This document shows positions 10,049 through 21,187 of a stretch of DNA of 64,000 bases, in pieces. The notes below the pieces were generated by a model, which worked only from the letters and a program-made list of their open reading frames with translations, made no database searches and was not told the DNA's origin. Each line of letters begins with the position of its first letter. Positions within the stretch are counted from its first letter, which is position 1. The DNA is taken from the NCBI GenBank assembly GCA_023150555.1, contig JAKLKQ010000019.1:1-64000 (forward strand), read 5' to 3'. The translations under genes were made by a program, and so were the position numbers. The stretch comes from Planctomycetota bacterium. GTDB lineage: Bacteria; Planctomycetota; SZUA-567; H5-PLA8.

Positions 10049-12679
10049 ATGCGCTGCATACCCCCCCCATTCGTACGCAGGCTTCTGGGCGCGGCCTGTG
10101 CCGTGCTTCTGAGCGCCTGCGCCCATGCGTTCGATTCCGGTTCGGTGGAGATCCTGAACGACGACTCGCCGCTGCGGGTGCACATCGGTTTCAACCGCGT
10201 GGACGCTGCCGGCAAGGGCGAAGGCTCCGCGCCCGAGCGAATGACCGATCCGCCGCCCGCCGGTTGGACCGCGCTCGATTTCGACGACCGCGCCTGGGCG
10301 CGCGCCCACGCGCCGCTGCGCATCGAGGCATGGCCGGGCGGCGGTCTGGCCGCCGCCGAGAACCACCTGGTCTGCGCCCGCGCGAAGTTCCGCGTCGACG
10401 ATCCGGGGGCGGCGGCTGGCCTGCAGCTCACGCTCGCTTTTACGGGCGGCGCGGTGGTGTACCTCAACGGCAAGGAACTCGCCCGCGCCGGCCTTCCCGC
10501 GGGCGCGCTGGCTCAGGATACGCCGGCCGAAGCCTATCCCGATGAAGCGTACATCACCGCCGACGGATTCCTGCTCGACGACCCCAAGGCCGACGGCAAC
10601 CGCATCTCCAAGCGCACGCGCAGGCTCGAGGCGCATGTTCCGCCGGGCGCGCTGGTGAAGGGCGTCAACGTGCTGGCCGTCGAGGTGCATCGCGCGCCGG
10701 TCGCCGAAGTCTTCGTGAAGAGCAAGTACAAGAAGGCGAACTGGCGCGGCCCCGTCGGCGTGTGGAGCCACGCCACGCTGGACGGCCTGGCCCTCGCCGC
10801 CGGCGCCGGTGCCGCCGTGCAGCCCAACGTCGCGCGGCCTGCGGGAGTTCAGGTCTGGACCGCCGCGGCCTCGGAGACACTGCTCCATTGGAGCTACGGC
10901 GATCCGTGCGAGTCGCCGGCCCTGGATCTGCTCGCGATGCGCGGCGGGCGGGTTGGCGGATGGATCGTGGTGGGTTCGCGCGAAGCGCTGCGTGGCGTGC
11001 GCGCCGAGGCCAGCGAACTGGCCGGCGCGGAAGGCCGCAAGCTGCCCGCCGGCGCCCTGCGCGTCCGCTACGCACTGCCTTGCGAGGAAGCGCGCACCTT
11101 CAACGAGACGCCGGGCTACGACGGACTGCTCGACGAACCGCCCGCCGAGTTGCCGGTCTCCACCGCTGCGCCCAAGCCGTACTGGGAAGTGCCGTACGCG
11201 ATGCTGCGTAAGCCGCCGGTGCCCGGCGCGAACGTGCCCGTCTGGGTCAGCGTCGCAGTGCCCGCCGGGGCGGCGCCCGGCGCCTACCGGGGTACGGTGA
11301 CGGTGCATGCGGAAGGCCTGCCACCCGTGGCCGTGCCGGTTTCCGTCGAGGTCGCCGCCTGGCGGATGCCTGCCGACGACGCGTTGGTCAGCAAGAACAA
11401 CCTCTACCAATCGCACGAGACGGCGGCGCTGTACTACAAACTTCCGCTCTGGTCCGACGAGCACTTCGCCCACCTGGGTAAGTTGCTGGCGATGTCGAAA
11501 GAACTGGGCAACCGCCTGTGCATGATCCATCTCATCGAAGGCGCCTATCACCTCAACAACCAGCAGAGCATGGTGCGCTGGATCCGCAAGGGGGAAGGGG
11601 ACTACGCGCTCGACTTCGCCATCGTGGACCGCTACCTCGAACTTTTCGCGCAGCAGGTTGGTGCTCCGAAGGTGGTGCTGCTGACCCTCTTCCACCCCTA
11701 CGTCGACGCCAAGAACAAGGAAGGCCAGATAAACAGCGCGACGGTGACGGTACTCGACCCGGCCACCGGAAAGACCTCGCAACTGCGCGCGCCGGACTAT
11801 GGGACGCCGGAGAGCGTCGCGTTCTGGAAGCCGGTGCTCGAGGGCATCTTCGAGCGCCTGGAGAAACGCGGCTGGAAGGACGCCGCGGTGATCGGCACGC
11901 CGTCCGACAACGGTCCGAAGACGCCCGAGCCCGTCAGCATGGTGAAGGAGCTCTGGCCCGAGGCGCGGCTCATGTTCAGCGGGCATCCGAACCCCACGCA
12001 ACTGCCGGCGCGGGACAAGTCCATGGTCCCCGTGGCCTGCCGCGAACACGTCTGGGCGGCCGGCGTTCTGTACAAGCCCGACGGCGCCAAAGCCGGCGGC
12101 GGCGGCAAATACCCGACACCGTGGAAGCGAGGCCCCACGCAACTGGAGTGGGGCTTCATGCGCTACGGCGTGGCCTGCATCCATCACCTCTACGAGAGTT
12201 CCCCCGCGGCGGCCTGGCGCGCGGTGGAGGAAGCCACATTGCAGGGCAACCTGAACGGCGTGGGGCGCGTGGGCCTTGATTTCTGGCCGCTGCCGGTCGG
12301 CAACAAGCCAGGAAATTACAGGGCGCTGAGCGGCGACAAGGGCATGCACCTGGGCCCCAGCGCGTCCACGCGGATGTTTTTCTTTCCGGGGCCCAACGGC
12401 CCCGTGGCTACGTGGCGCAGCGAGGTCTTCCGCGAGGGCCTGCAGATCCGCGAGGCGATGATCTTCCTGCAGCAGGCGCTTGAGCGGCCGGGCCTCGAAG
12501 CGGAGCTCGCGGAGCGCATTCGCGAGGCTCTCGACGAACGCGCGCGCCACTACCTTCGCACGCACCAGGGCCAGCCGATGCTGTGGACCGCCTTCGAGGG
12601 CTCCGGCTGGCAGCAGCGCGATGGCCTGTTGCTGCGGCTGTGCGCTGAGGCCGAGGCGAAGCAGGCTCCCGCGCCGTGA
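10049..12679 (+). CDS. Secreted GH123/DUF4091-like glycosidase-type lipoprotein
   Basis: Predicted exported protein of 876 residues. The signal peptide carries a lipobox LSAC (C24), with AHA/F as an alternative cleavage site. Residues about 30-240 look like a jelly-roll carbohydrate-binding module (ALDFDDRAWARA; LNGKELARAG; VNVLAVEVH), as seen in many large glycosidases. A beta-sandwich follows (APGAYRGTVTVHAEGLPPV), then a long alpha/beta region from about residue 455 resembling the GH123/DUF4091 barrel group. I did not identify catalytic acids with confidence, so the substrate is open. The ATG at 10049 follows AAGGAGA by five bases. It starts 17 bases after the giant pseudopilin gene and is probably co-transcribed with it. 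It ends facing a glycosyltransferase gene on the other strand. Confidence 0.8.
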   Translation: MRCIPPPFVRRLLGAACAVLLSACAHAFDSGSVEILNDDSPLRVHIGFNRVDAAGKGEGSAPERMTDPPPAGWTALDFDDRAWARAHAPLRIEAWPGGGLAAAENHLVCARAKFRVDDPGAAAGLQLTLAFTGGAVVYLNGKELARAGLPAGALAQDTPAEAYPDEAYITADGFLLDDPKADGNRISKRTRRLEAHVPPGALVKGVNVLAVEVHRAPVAEVFVKSKYKKANWRGPVGVWSHATLDGLALAAGAGAAVQPNVARPAGVQVWTAAASETLLHWSYGDPCESPALDLLAMRGGRVGGWIVVGSREALRGVRAEASELAGAEGRKLPAGALRVRYALPCEEARTFNETPGYDGLLDEPPAELPVSTAAPKPYWEVPYAMLRKPPVPGANVPVWVSVAVPAGAAPGAYRGTVTVHAEGLPPVAVPVSVEVAAWRMPADDALVSKNNLYQSHETAALYYKLPLWSDEHFAHLGKLLAMSKELGNRLCMIHLIEGAYHLNNQQSMVRWIRKGEGDYALDFAIVDRYLELFAQQVGAPKVVLLTLFHPYVDAKNKEGQINSATVTVLDPATGKTSQLRAPDYGTPESVAFWKPVLEGIFERLEKRGWKDAAVIGTPSDNGPKTPEPVSMVKELWPEARLMFSGHPNPTQLPARDKSMVPVACREHVWAAGVLYKPDGAKAGGGGKYPTPWKRGPTQLEWGFMRYGVACIHHLYESSPAAAWRAVEEATLQGNLNGVGRVGLDFWPLPVGNKPGNYRALSGDKGMHLGPSASTRMFFFPGPNGPVATWRSEVFREGLQIREAMIFLQQALERPGLEAELAERIREALDERARHYLRTHQGQPMLWTAFEGSGWQQRDGLLLRLCAEAEAKQAPAP

Positions 12680-12737
12680 GCCCACGGCCTGTTCGTTTGC
12701 CGCTGAATTGGAGCTTGGGTTCCAGATGTAAGGACTG

Positions 12738-13877
12738 CTAGCTCTTGCTCGCCAGCATGCGCTCGTAGCCTTCCATCGTGCGCTCGGCGGCGCGCTGCCA
12801 GGTGTATTCCTCAAGGATCAGCTTGCGCAGGCCCTCGCGGCGGGCCTCGTCCTTCTCGAAGTTCTCGTAGGCCTGCGTAACCGCCTGGCCGATGGACTCG
12901 GTGTTGGCTGGGTCGCAGTAGTAGGGGTAGTCGCGGTAGTACTCCAACTCGTTGCCGGCGATGCTGCAGACGACGCTGCAGCCGGCGAGCGCCGCTTCCA
13001 TCGTCACCAGCCCGCAGGTCTCGATCCAGCTCGGCAGCGCGTGCACGCGCGCGGCGGCGTAGGCCGATGCGAGTTCCTCGGGCGGCAGGTGCGAAATCAC
13101 GACCATGTTCTTGGGTCCGACGCGCTTGCACCAGGACAGGTAGTCGGTCTGAAGCGAGTGCCCGATCAGGACCAGTTGGAGCCCCGACGAACGCAGCGCC
13201 TCGCAGAGCATCACCTGGTTCTTGCTGACCTCGATGCGCCCCACCTGCAGCACGAACTCGCGCAGGCCGTGCTTCTCGACGAAGGCGTCGGGCTTTGGGT
13301 CGAGGAAGACCTTGGGGTCGGCGCCGTAGGGCACCACGGTGAAGGGCTTGCCGGTCACGCGCAGGGTCTTCACCAGTGCGTTCATCTCGAGCAGGCTGTT
13401 CGGCATCAGGTAATCGACGTGGACCAGGATCTCGCGCTGCTCGTCGTCGTAGTCGGGGCTCAGGCGGTTGGGCGTGAAGGGGCCGATGGGCGGGCCCTTG
13501 GCCTGTTTAACGGTCAGATCGCGCGCGGCGAAGCGGTTCAGCAGCGGCGCCATGTCGTGCTCGGGGCGCTCGACGCCGAAGATGTTGCGCACGATGCGGT
13601 TGCCCCACAGCGGAATGCTGGTGTCGAGGTAGATGGGGCTGAGCGCGACCTTCAGGCCCTGTCGCTTGAGGTGGTAGATCTGCTCGCGCGTCTGGGCGAT
13701 GGTGCGCAGGTTGAAGACGTGGGCGAGGTCGAAGCCGGTGCCGTCGGGCGTGGCGTCGCAGGAGATTTCCACGTCCACGCCCATCGCGCGCAGGCATTCG
13801 GCAGCCTTGACCATCTGCACGGTGTCGCCGCCCTTGAAATCCTGCGAGGACGGCGTGTTGACCATCAGGACCCTCAC
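12738..13877 (-). CDS. GT4-family glycosyltransferase
   Basis: Cytoplasmic or membrane-associated GT-B glycosyltransferase of 379 residues. The C-terminal half carries the GT4 signature, including LQVGRIEVSKNQ and an intact E-x7-E motif (ETCGLVTME), the region that binds the nucleotide-sugar donor. The N-terminus MRVLMVNTPSSQDFKGGD is a typical first strand and glycine loop. The GTG start overlaps the stop of the upstream glycosyltransferase by four bases (GTGA), so the two are translationally coupled. Donor and acceptor cannot be read from sequence. The pair may decorate a surface polysaccharide or protein, but no other polysaccharide gene is adjacent. Confidence 0.92.
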   Translation of the reverse strand: MRVLMVNTPSSQDFKGGDTVQMVKAAECLRAMGVDVEISCDATPDGTGFDLAHVFNLRTIAQTREQIYHLKRQGLKVALSPIYLDTSIPLWGNRIVRNIFGVERPEHDMAPLLNRFAARDLTVKQAKGPPIGPFTPNRLSPDYDDEQREILVHVDYLMPNSLLEMNALVKTLRVTGKPFTVVPYGADPKVFLDPKPDAFVEKHGLREFVLQVGRIEVSKNQVMLCEALRSSGLQLVLIGHSLQTDYLSWCKRVGPKNMVVISHLPPEELASAYAAARVHALPSWIETCGLVTMEAALAGCSVVCSIAGNELEYYRDYPYYCDPANTESIGQAVTQAYENFEKDEARREGLRKLILEEYTWQRAAERTMEGYERMLASKS

Positions 13878-15100
13878 GCGGTCACCGCCCTTCCGGCGGC
13901 GACGTCCTGGTAGAATTTCACCATCTGCGGCAGGATCGCATCGACGCTGTAGTGGTCCTGGATCATCTTCATGGCGTTCTCGCCCAGGCGCCGGTGTGCG
14001 GCCGGATCTTTCAGCACTTCGACGGCCTTCTTCGCCAGGCCGTCGACGTCGTAGAAGTCGGCCAGCAGGCCGTTCTCGCCGTCGGTGATGAACTCCTCGA
14101 TGGGCGCGGTCTTCGAACCCAGCACCACGGCGCCGCAGGCCATCGCGTCGAGCATCGACCAGCTGAGCACGAAGGGCACGGTCAGGTAGATGTGCAGGTC
14201 CGAGATGTTGAACATCCGAACCAGCACGCTGGGCGGCACGCGGCCCAGAAAGAGCAGGCGCTTGGGGTCGTACTTGTCCTGCTTCAGCACGTACTCCTTG
14301 AAGGTCTTCTCCTGGATGTACTTCAGGTCGCCGCCGTAGCAGACCTTATCGCTGCCGGCGATCAGGAAGACGACCTTGGGGTAGGCCTCGTAGATCTTCT
14401 TCGCCGTGCGCATGAAGATGTCGAACCCGCGCATGGATTCCATGCCGCGGCTGCAGTAGGTCACGATGCGCGTGTCGGCGTCGATCTTCAGCTTGCCCAG
14501 GGCGCGTTCGAGCCCTTCGTGGCGGCGCCAGATGTCGGTGGGGATGCCGTCGTGCAGCGCGCGGATCTTTCCGCGGTAGGCTTCCGGAAAACGGTCGCGC
14601 TGGAACTTCGTCGGCGCGTAGCCCGCCGCGCAGTACTCCAGGTCCAGCAGCAGCATCGCGTTGCGCGACCGCGCGCGCAGGATGTCGTACTCGTTGATGG
14701 CCCATTCCTTGCGGAAGTCCAGGTCGCTGCCGGTTGTGCGGTAGAAGTACTCGAAATAGTTGATCACCTTCGCGTCGGGGAACAGGTCGTGCAGGAAGAC
14801 CGTCGGCCCCAGCCCCGAATGCCCGACGATCAAGTCGGGCTTGAGGCTGTAGCGCAGCGCCTTCAGGGCCTCGTAGATCCCGGCGGCCTGCCGCGTGTTG
14901 CTCTCGAACGGCCGCGAACAGTAGTGGACCTGCTTGCCATCGGCTTCCTTGAACTTGTATTGGATCTTCTGGATTCCGCTGACCATCCCGGGCGACGTCT
15001 CGGAGAGGAAGCTCGAGCGCCAGCCCAGGTGTTTCACCAGGTGCCCGGCGATGTGCCCGAACTGCGCAGGAAAGTTCTTGTGGACGAACAGCACGTGCAC
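13874..15100 (-). CDS. GT4-family glycosyltransferase with altered E-x7-E motif
   Basis: GT-B glycosyltransferase of 408 residues, first gene of a two-gene unit with the glycosyltransferase at 12738-13877. It has the N-terminal HVLFVHKNFPAQFGHIA loop and a C-terminal nucleotide-sugar domain (LGRVPPSVLVRMFNISDLHI). At the place of the usual E-x7-E the sequence reads FVLSWSMLDAMACG, so the second Glu is Asp and the first is not Glu. Some GT4 relatives share this form, but activity should not be assumed. The start is GTG, with GGAGG about ten bases upstream. The next gene overlaps by four bases. Confidence 0.9.
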   Translation of the reverse strand: MHVLFVHKNFPAQFGHIAGHLVKHLGWRSSFLSETSPGMVSGIQKIQYKFKEADGKQVHYCSRPFESNTRQAAGIYEALKALRYSLKPDLIVGHSGLGPTVFLHDLFPDAKVINYFEYFYRTTGSDLDFRKEWAINEYDILRARSRNAMLLLDLEYCAAGYAPTKFQRDRFPEAYRGKIRALHDGIPTDIWRRHEGLERALGKLKIDADTRIVTYCSRGMESMRGFDIFMRTAKKIYEAYPKVVFLIAGSDKVCYGGDLKYIQEKTFKEYVLKQDKYDPKRLLFLGRVPPSVLVRMFNISDLHIYLTVPFVLSWSMLDAMACGAVVLGSKTAPIEEFITDGENGLLADFYDVDGLAKKAVEVLKDPAAHRRLGENAMKMIQDHYSVDAILPQMVKFYQDVAAGRAVTA

Positions 15101-15319
15101 GGTCCGAAATCCTCCGTTTGATGCCTGGGTCGCGAGGAGAGCAGCTTACCCGCAGGCTCCGAAAGGTTCCACGCACGTTGCGCGCAAATCGAGTCCGCCG
15201 ATGCGGTTACGAGGGCGCCGGCCCCTGGAATCCCATGCCGGCGGCTGATTCGGTGGTGTATGCCAGTAGAGGGGATACCGATTCCAACGCACTATTCACG
15301 CTATCAAGGGAGGCCGGAG

Positions 15320-17344
15320 ATGCGGCATTTCATCGGTTCCATGGCCGTCTGGGCAGCGTGCGCGGTGTTCCTGCTCGCGCCGGGTCCGGCGGCGGCGGGC
15401 GAGGCCGTCGCGGCGGGCGTGAAGGTCGTCAGCGACAAGAACGTGGACTGTTCGTCGGCCGAGACGATTGTCGCCGGGATCCTCAAGCCCGGCATGAGCG
15501 ACCAGGAGAAAGCCGAAGCGATCTTCTACTTCCTGGTCCACCGCCTGTACCACCACAACGCGCCCGAAGAACCCAGCGCGGACAAGACGCGCAAGTACTC
15601 CGGCGAAGTCACCAAGCTCATGGACACCATCAAGGCCCTGAACGTGTACGGCTACGCGATCTGCGGCAGCCAGAGTTGGTACGTCAATTTCATGGCCAAC
15701 GCCGTGGGCCTGAAGGGCCGCATCGGCGGCGTCGACGGCCACACCGTTCCCGAGATCAAGTACGGCGGCGGATGGCACCTCTTCGACGTCGACATGATGG
15801 GCTTCGTGCGCCGCAAGGACGGCACCGTGCCCTCCACCGACGAGATCAAGGCCGACCACAGCCTGATCCTGGAAACCCACGAGAAGACGCCGGACATCTA
15901 CTTCAAGTACGACAAGCCCAAGGGCGAGCTGGCCTGTCTCCATATCGGGCTGCAATTCGGCATGTACGGGCGCAAGGTCGGCGCGCACAGCATGAACCTG
16001 ACCTTGCGCGCGGGCGAGAAATTCACCCGGTGGTTCACGCGCCAATGGGGCCCCGACTTCCAATACTACGCCTCGCCGTGGGCCGGCAGCGAGCACCTTT
16101 CGCGCCTAAACAAGAACCGCGGGCAGGGCCCCAACCGCGACCTGACCTATTACCTCTACAAGGAAGGCAACGTCGCGCGCTTCGGCAACTGGGAACTCGT
16201 CTACGACGCGCCCCTGGCAAAGCCCGCCTGCCTGGATGGCATCTTCGCGAAGACGAACGTCGCGCACGCCGCGGCGGCGCCGTTCCTGAGGGCCGAGAAG
16301 GACGATGCGCCGGCCGAGGTCGTCTACAACTACTACAGCCCCTACGGTTGCGCCGGCGCGCCGAAGGAACTGCCCAACCCCGACGACGATGTGGGCGGCG
16401 CGGTGTTGGAAGGCGAGTTCGCCGGCGGCAACGGCACCGTCTCGATCAGCCTCGACTGCGGCAAGTCCTGGCAGGACGTTCACACCGGCGGCAAGACTTT
16501 CAAAGTCGACGTCACGCCCAAGCTAGCCGCGCGTTACGGCTGGTGGGTCAAGCTCGCCTTCCAGGGCGCGGCCTCCGGCGTGAAGGCCTACAAGAGCACC
16601 TTCCGGGGCCAGTGCAGCCCCGCCAGTTTGCCGTTCGTCGACGGCGAGACGAAGATGACCTTCACCCGCGGCGACACCGACTGCATCCTCTACCAACCCG
16701 ACATCTCGGCCAGCGAAGACGAGCTCAAGCGCCTCGCGCATAACCTCGAAGGCTTCGCGTCCTTCAACGAGGCCATCAGCGGGCACGTGGCCTTTACGGG
16801 CAACAAGGGCGGCGTGGTCTTCAAGGTCGACGCGCCGGGCGAGATCACCCGCGTGACGGCCGGCGGCATGTTCGGCTCACGCAAAGGCGGCACCTTCAAT
16901 GGGATCCAGTTCTCGCTCGACGACGGCAAGACCTGGGTCACCGCCTGTAAGCAGCCCATCGCCAAGGACGAAGCCGACCATCCGGAGGAACACTGGATGC
17001 AGTGCGTCGACGGGACGCTGGACGCCGCCGCCGGAAAGGCCTACAGCCTGGGCTGCACGCCCGGCGAAGGCGCCGTCCGCGAGAGCAAGCTCGAAAGGAC
17101 GCCCGGCAAGAGCGTGCTGGTGAAGTACTTTACCGAGGGCGGCGACGGGCGCTTCATTCGCTGCGACGGCATTTATGTGCACTACAAGCGCGCCGGGGGC
17201 GTGCCGCTGACCGTCACCCACACCTGGAAGGGCGGCAAGCACGAAGAGAAGATCGGGGCGGGCGAGGCGAGCAAGGCCTACACGGTCAAGGGCGGGAATC
17301 TGGCGGAGAACGAATCTATCGCCATTGAGGCCGCCGCGCCGTAG
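15320..17344 (+). CDS. Exported transglutaminase-like protein
   Basis: Protein of 674 residues with a clear signal peptide (hydrophobic about 6-22, cleavage near AAAGE). Residues about 40-170 match the transglutaminase/cysteine-protease-like fold: C115 in AICGSQSW and H153 in GGWHLFDVD are candidate catalytic residues. The remaining 450 residues look like beta-sandwich modules (SISLDCGKSWQDV; FSLDDGKTW), perhaps for binding a surface polymer. Substrate unknown; peptidase, amidase and cross-linking roles are all possible. The ATG at 15320 follows AAGGGAGG by about six bases. It is a single-gene unit closed by an intrinsic terminator at 17374-17416. Confidence 0.85.
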   Translation: MRHFIGSMAVWAACAVFLLAPGPAAAGEAVAAGVKVVSDKNVDCSSAETIVAGILKPGMSDQEKAEAIFYFLVHRLYHHNAPEEPSADKTRKYSGEVTKLMDTIKALNVYGYAICGSQSWYVNFMANAVGLKGRIGGVDGHTVPEIKYGGGWHLFDVDMMGFVRRKDGTVPSTDEIKADHSLILETHEKTPDIYFKYDKPKGELACLHIGLQFGMYGRKVGAHSMNLTLRAGEKFTRWFTRQWGPDFQYYASPWAGSEHLSRLNKNRGQGPNRDLTYYLYKEGNVARFGNWELVYDAPLAKPACLDGIFAKTNVAHAAAAPFLRAEKDDAPAEVVYNYYSPYGCAGAPKELPNPDDDVGGAVLEGEFAGGNGTVSISLDCGKSWQDVHTGGKTFKVDVTPKLAARYGWWVKLAFQGAASGVKAYKSTFRGQCSPASLPFVDGETKMTFTRGDTDCILYQPDISASEDELKRLAHNLEGFASFNEAISGHVAFTGNKGGVVFKVDAPGEITRVTAGGMFGSRKGGTFNGIQFSLDDGKTWVTACKQPIAKDEADHPEEHWMQCVDGTLDAAAGKAYSLGCTPGEGAVRESKLERTPGKSVLVKYFTEGGDGRFIRCDGIYVHYKRAGGVPLTVTHTWKGGKHEEKIGAGEASKAYTVKGGNLAENESIAIEAAAP

Positions 17345-17373
17345 CAGGCGCCAACCTTCGCAGGCCGAAAACG

Positions 17374-17416
17374 AAGGCGGCGGACGGAGGTCGCAGAGCC
17401 CCGTTCGCCGCCTTTT
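17374..17416 (+). terminator. Intrinsic terminator after the transglutaminase-like gene
   Basis: 14-bp stem (17374-17387 with 17401-17414, one G-U pair), 13-nt loop, then TTTT. It lies 30 bases after the stop at 17344. The other strand also ends in a short T run, so it can serve the convergent gene at 17436-17789. Confidence 0.8.
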
Positions 17417-17435
17417 CTACGCCTGCTGCTTCACG

Positions 17436-17789
17436 TCAAGCATCGGTCGTGTCGTACGACGCGCAGGGCTCTACGGTCCAGGCGGTCTTCACGTAGCGGA
17501 TGGCTTCCTCGATCTCCTGGGCGCGCAGTTTGCCGCGCACCATCGCAATCTCCAACTCGATCAGCAGGTGCCTGAAGGTCTGCTGGCACAGGTCCTGCCG
17601 CCGGATGGCCTTTACCAAGGCAGCGGGGGAATAGCCGTTGAGCTCGTAGACCGCGACGAGGTTGCGGGCCATGACTCTCAGGGTGTCGTCGGCGCTTGGG
17701 GCGGGCACCAAGCCCGCCGGCGACGATCGCAGCGGTTCCAGGAACATGGACGTCTCGCCCAGCCGGCGGCGTGTCGTGGGGTCTGCCAT
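17436..17789 (-). CDS. Hypothetical protein, 117 residues
   Basis: I do not recognise this gene. The protein is soluble and mainly helical from about residue 35 (TLRVMARNLVAVYELNGY; IRRQDLCQQTFRHLLIELE), with no signal peptide or membrane segment. A GGAGGG ribosome-binding site sits seven bases before the ATG, which supports a real gene. It converges on the transglutaminase-like gene with a shared terminator between them. The length and helical make-up would fit a small regulatory or binding protein, but nothing in the sequence says so. Confidence 0.6.
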   Translation of the reverse strand: MADPTTRRRLGETSMFLEPLRSSPAGLVPAPSADDTLRVMARNLVAVYELNGYSPAALVKAIRRQDLCQQTFRHLLIELEIAMVRGKLRAQEIEEAIRYVKTAWTVEPCASYDTTDA

Positions 17790-17942
17790 GGGGAAGCCCT
17801 CCGGTTTTCAGGACACCTGCCTTCGTTGGAGGGAGGAAATGCAAGACCTGTGCCATTGAAAAATGCACGAGTGGGGCGGGCAGAATCAGCAAACTAGAGC
17901 CCTGTAGAGCGTGTATCTTGGTGCGATGAGGGATTTCGTCTA

Positions 17943-18278
17943 ATGAAAGGCCTTCGGCCGAGAGCGCATGCCGGCACCACTCTTGTGTCGGTGCTGGCAT
18001 CGGGAATGTTGCTTAGTCTGAATCTTATGGAGTATCGAGGCGTCGTCTGGGATTCGGGAGGTATCCAGGTCGGAGAAGATAGTGGTCGAGGCTACCCGCT
18101 TCTGATTGACTATCAGGTTGACATATATTGGGAAGATCCGGCGCCGTGGTGGCGAACTATGCATCCGGAATGCCGAAGAATTAGCATGCTGGTTGACGTG
18201 GTTTTTGCGGCATGCGTCTTATTCGTTTGCGGCTGTTTTTGGGAAACGCTCCTCACCTGGTTTCCCCGCCACCGATAG
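17943..18278 (+). CDS. Small membrane protein, 111 residues
   Basis: Unrecognised. It has two hydrophobic segments (about residues 12-30 and 83-101) flanking an acidic, aromatic stretch with GYPLLIDYQVDIYWEDPAPWW, so a two-pass membrane protein with a short outside loop is likely. Base composition is lower in GC than its neighbours. A GAGGGA motif lies about nine bases before the ATG. It ends nine bases from the gyrB stop on the opposite strand. An overlapping frame on the other strand is much less protein-like. Confidence 0.5.
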   Translation: MKGLRPRAHAGTTLVSVLASGMLLSLNLMEYRGVVWDSGGIQVGEDSGRGYPLLIDYQVDIYWEDPAPWWRTMHPECRRISMLVDVVFAACVLFVCGCFWETLLTWFPRHR

Positions 18279-18287
18279 GACGAGTGC

Positions 18288-21047
<2,760 letters not shown>

Positions 21048-21187
21048 TCATAGCGAAACGGGACACAACGAGGCACGGGCCCCTGCGCGGGAATTTCGCG
21101 CCCGGAACGGTGCTTTTTTTGTTGACAGGGAGGTGCGATTTGGTCCGGTTTTTTAGGCCCGGCGGTGGCCCTTTTGAGCTGGGCCGG

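Noticed and set aside
17576..17600. Sigma-54-like TGGCAC-N5-CTGC site
   Set aside because: It is inside the coding part of the 17436-17789 gene, there is no activator nearby and the -12 element is imperfect.
17940..18164. Minus-strand frame overlapping the small membrane protein at 17943-18278
   Set aside because: No hydrophobic or domain pattern; the plus frame has two clean membrane helices and a better ribosome site.
21122..21150. TTGACA as a promoter on the plus strand
   Set aside because: No -10 box at a suitable distance and no plus-strand gene follows.
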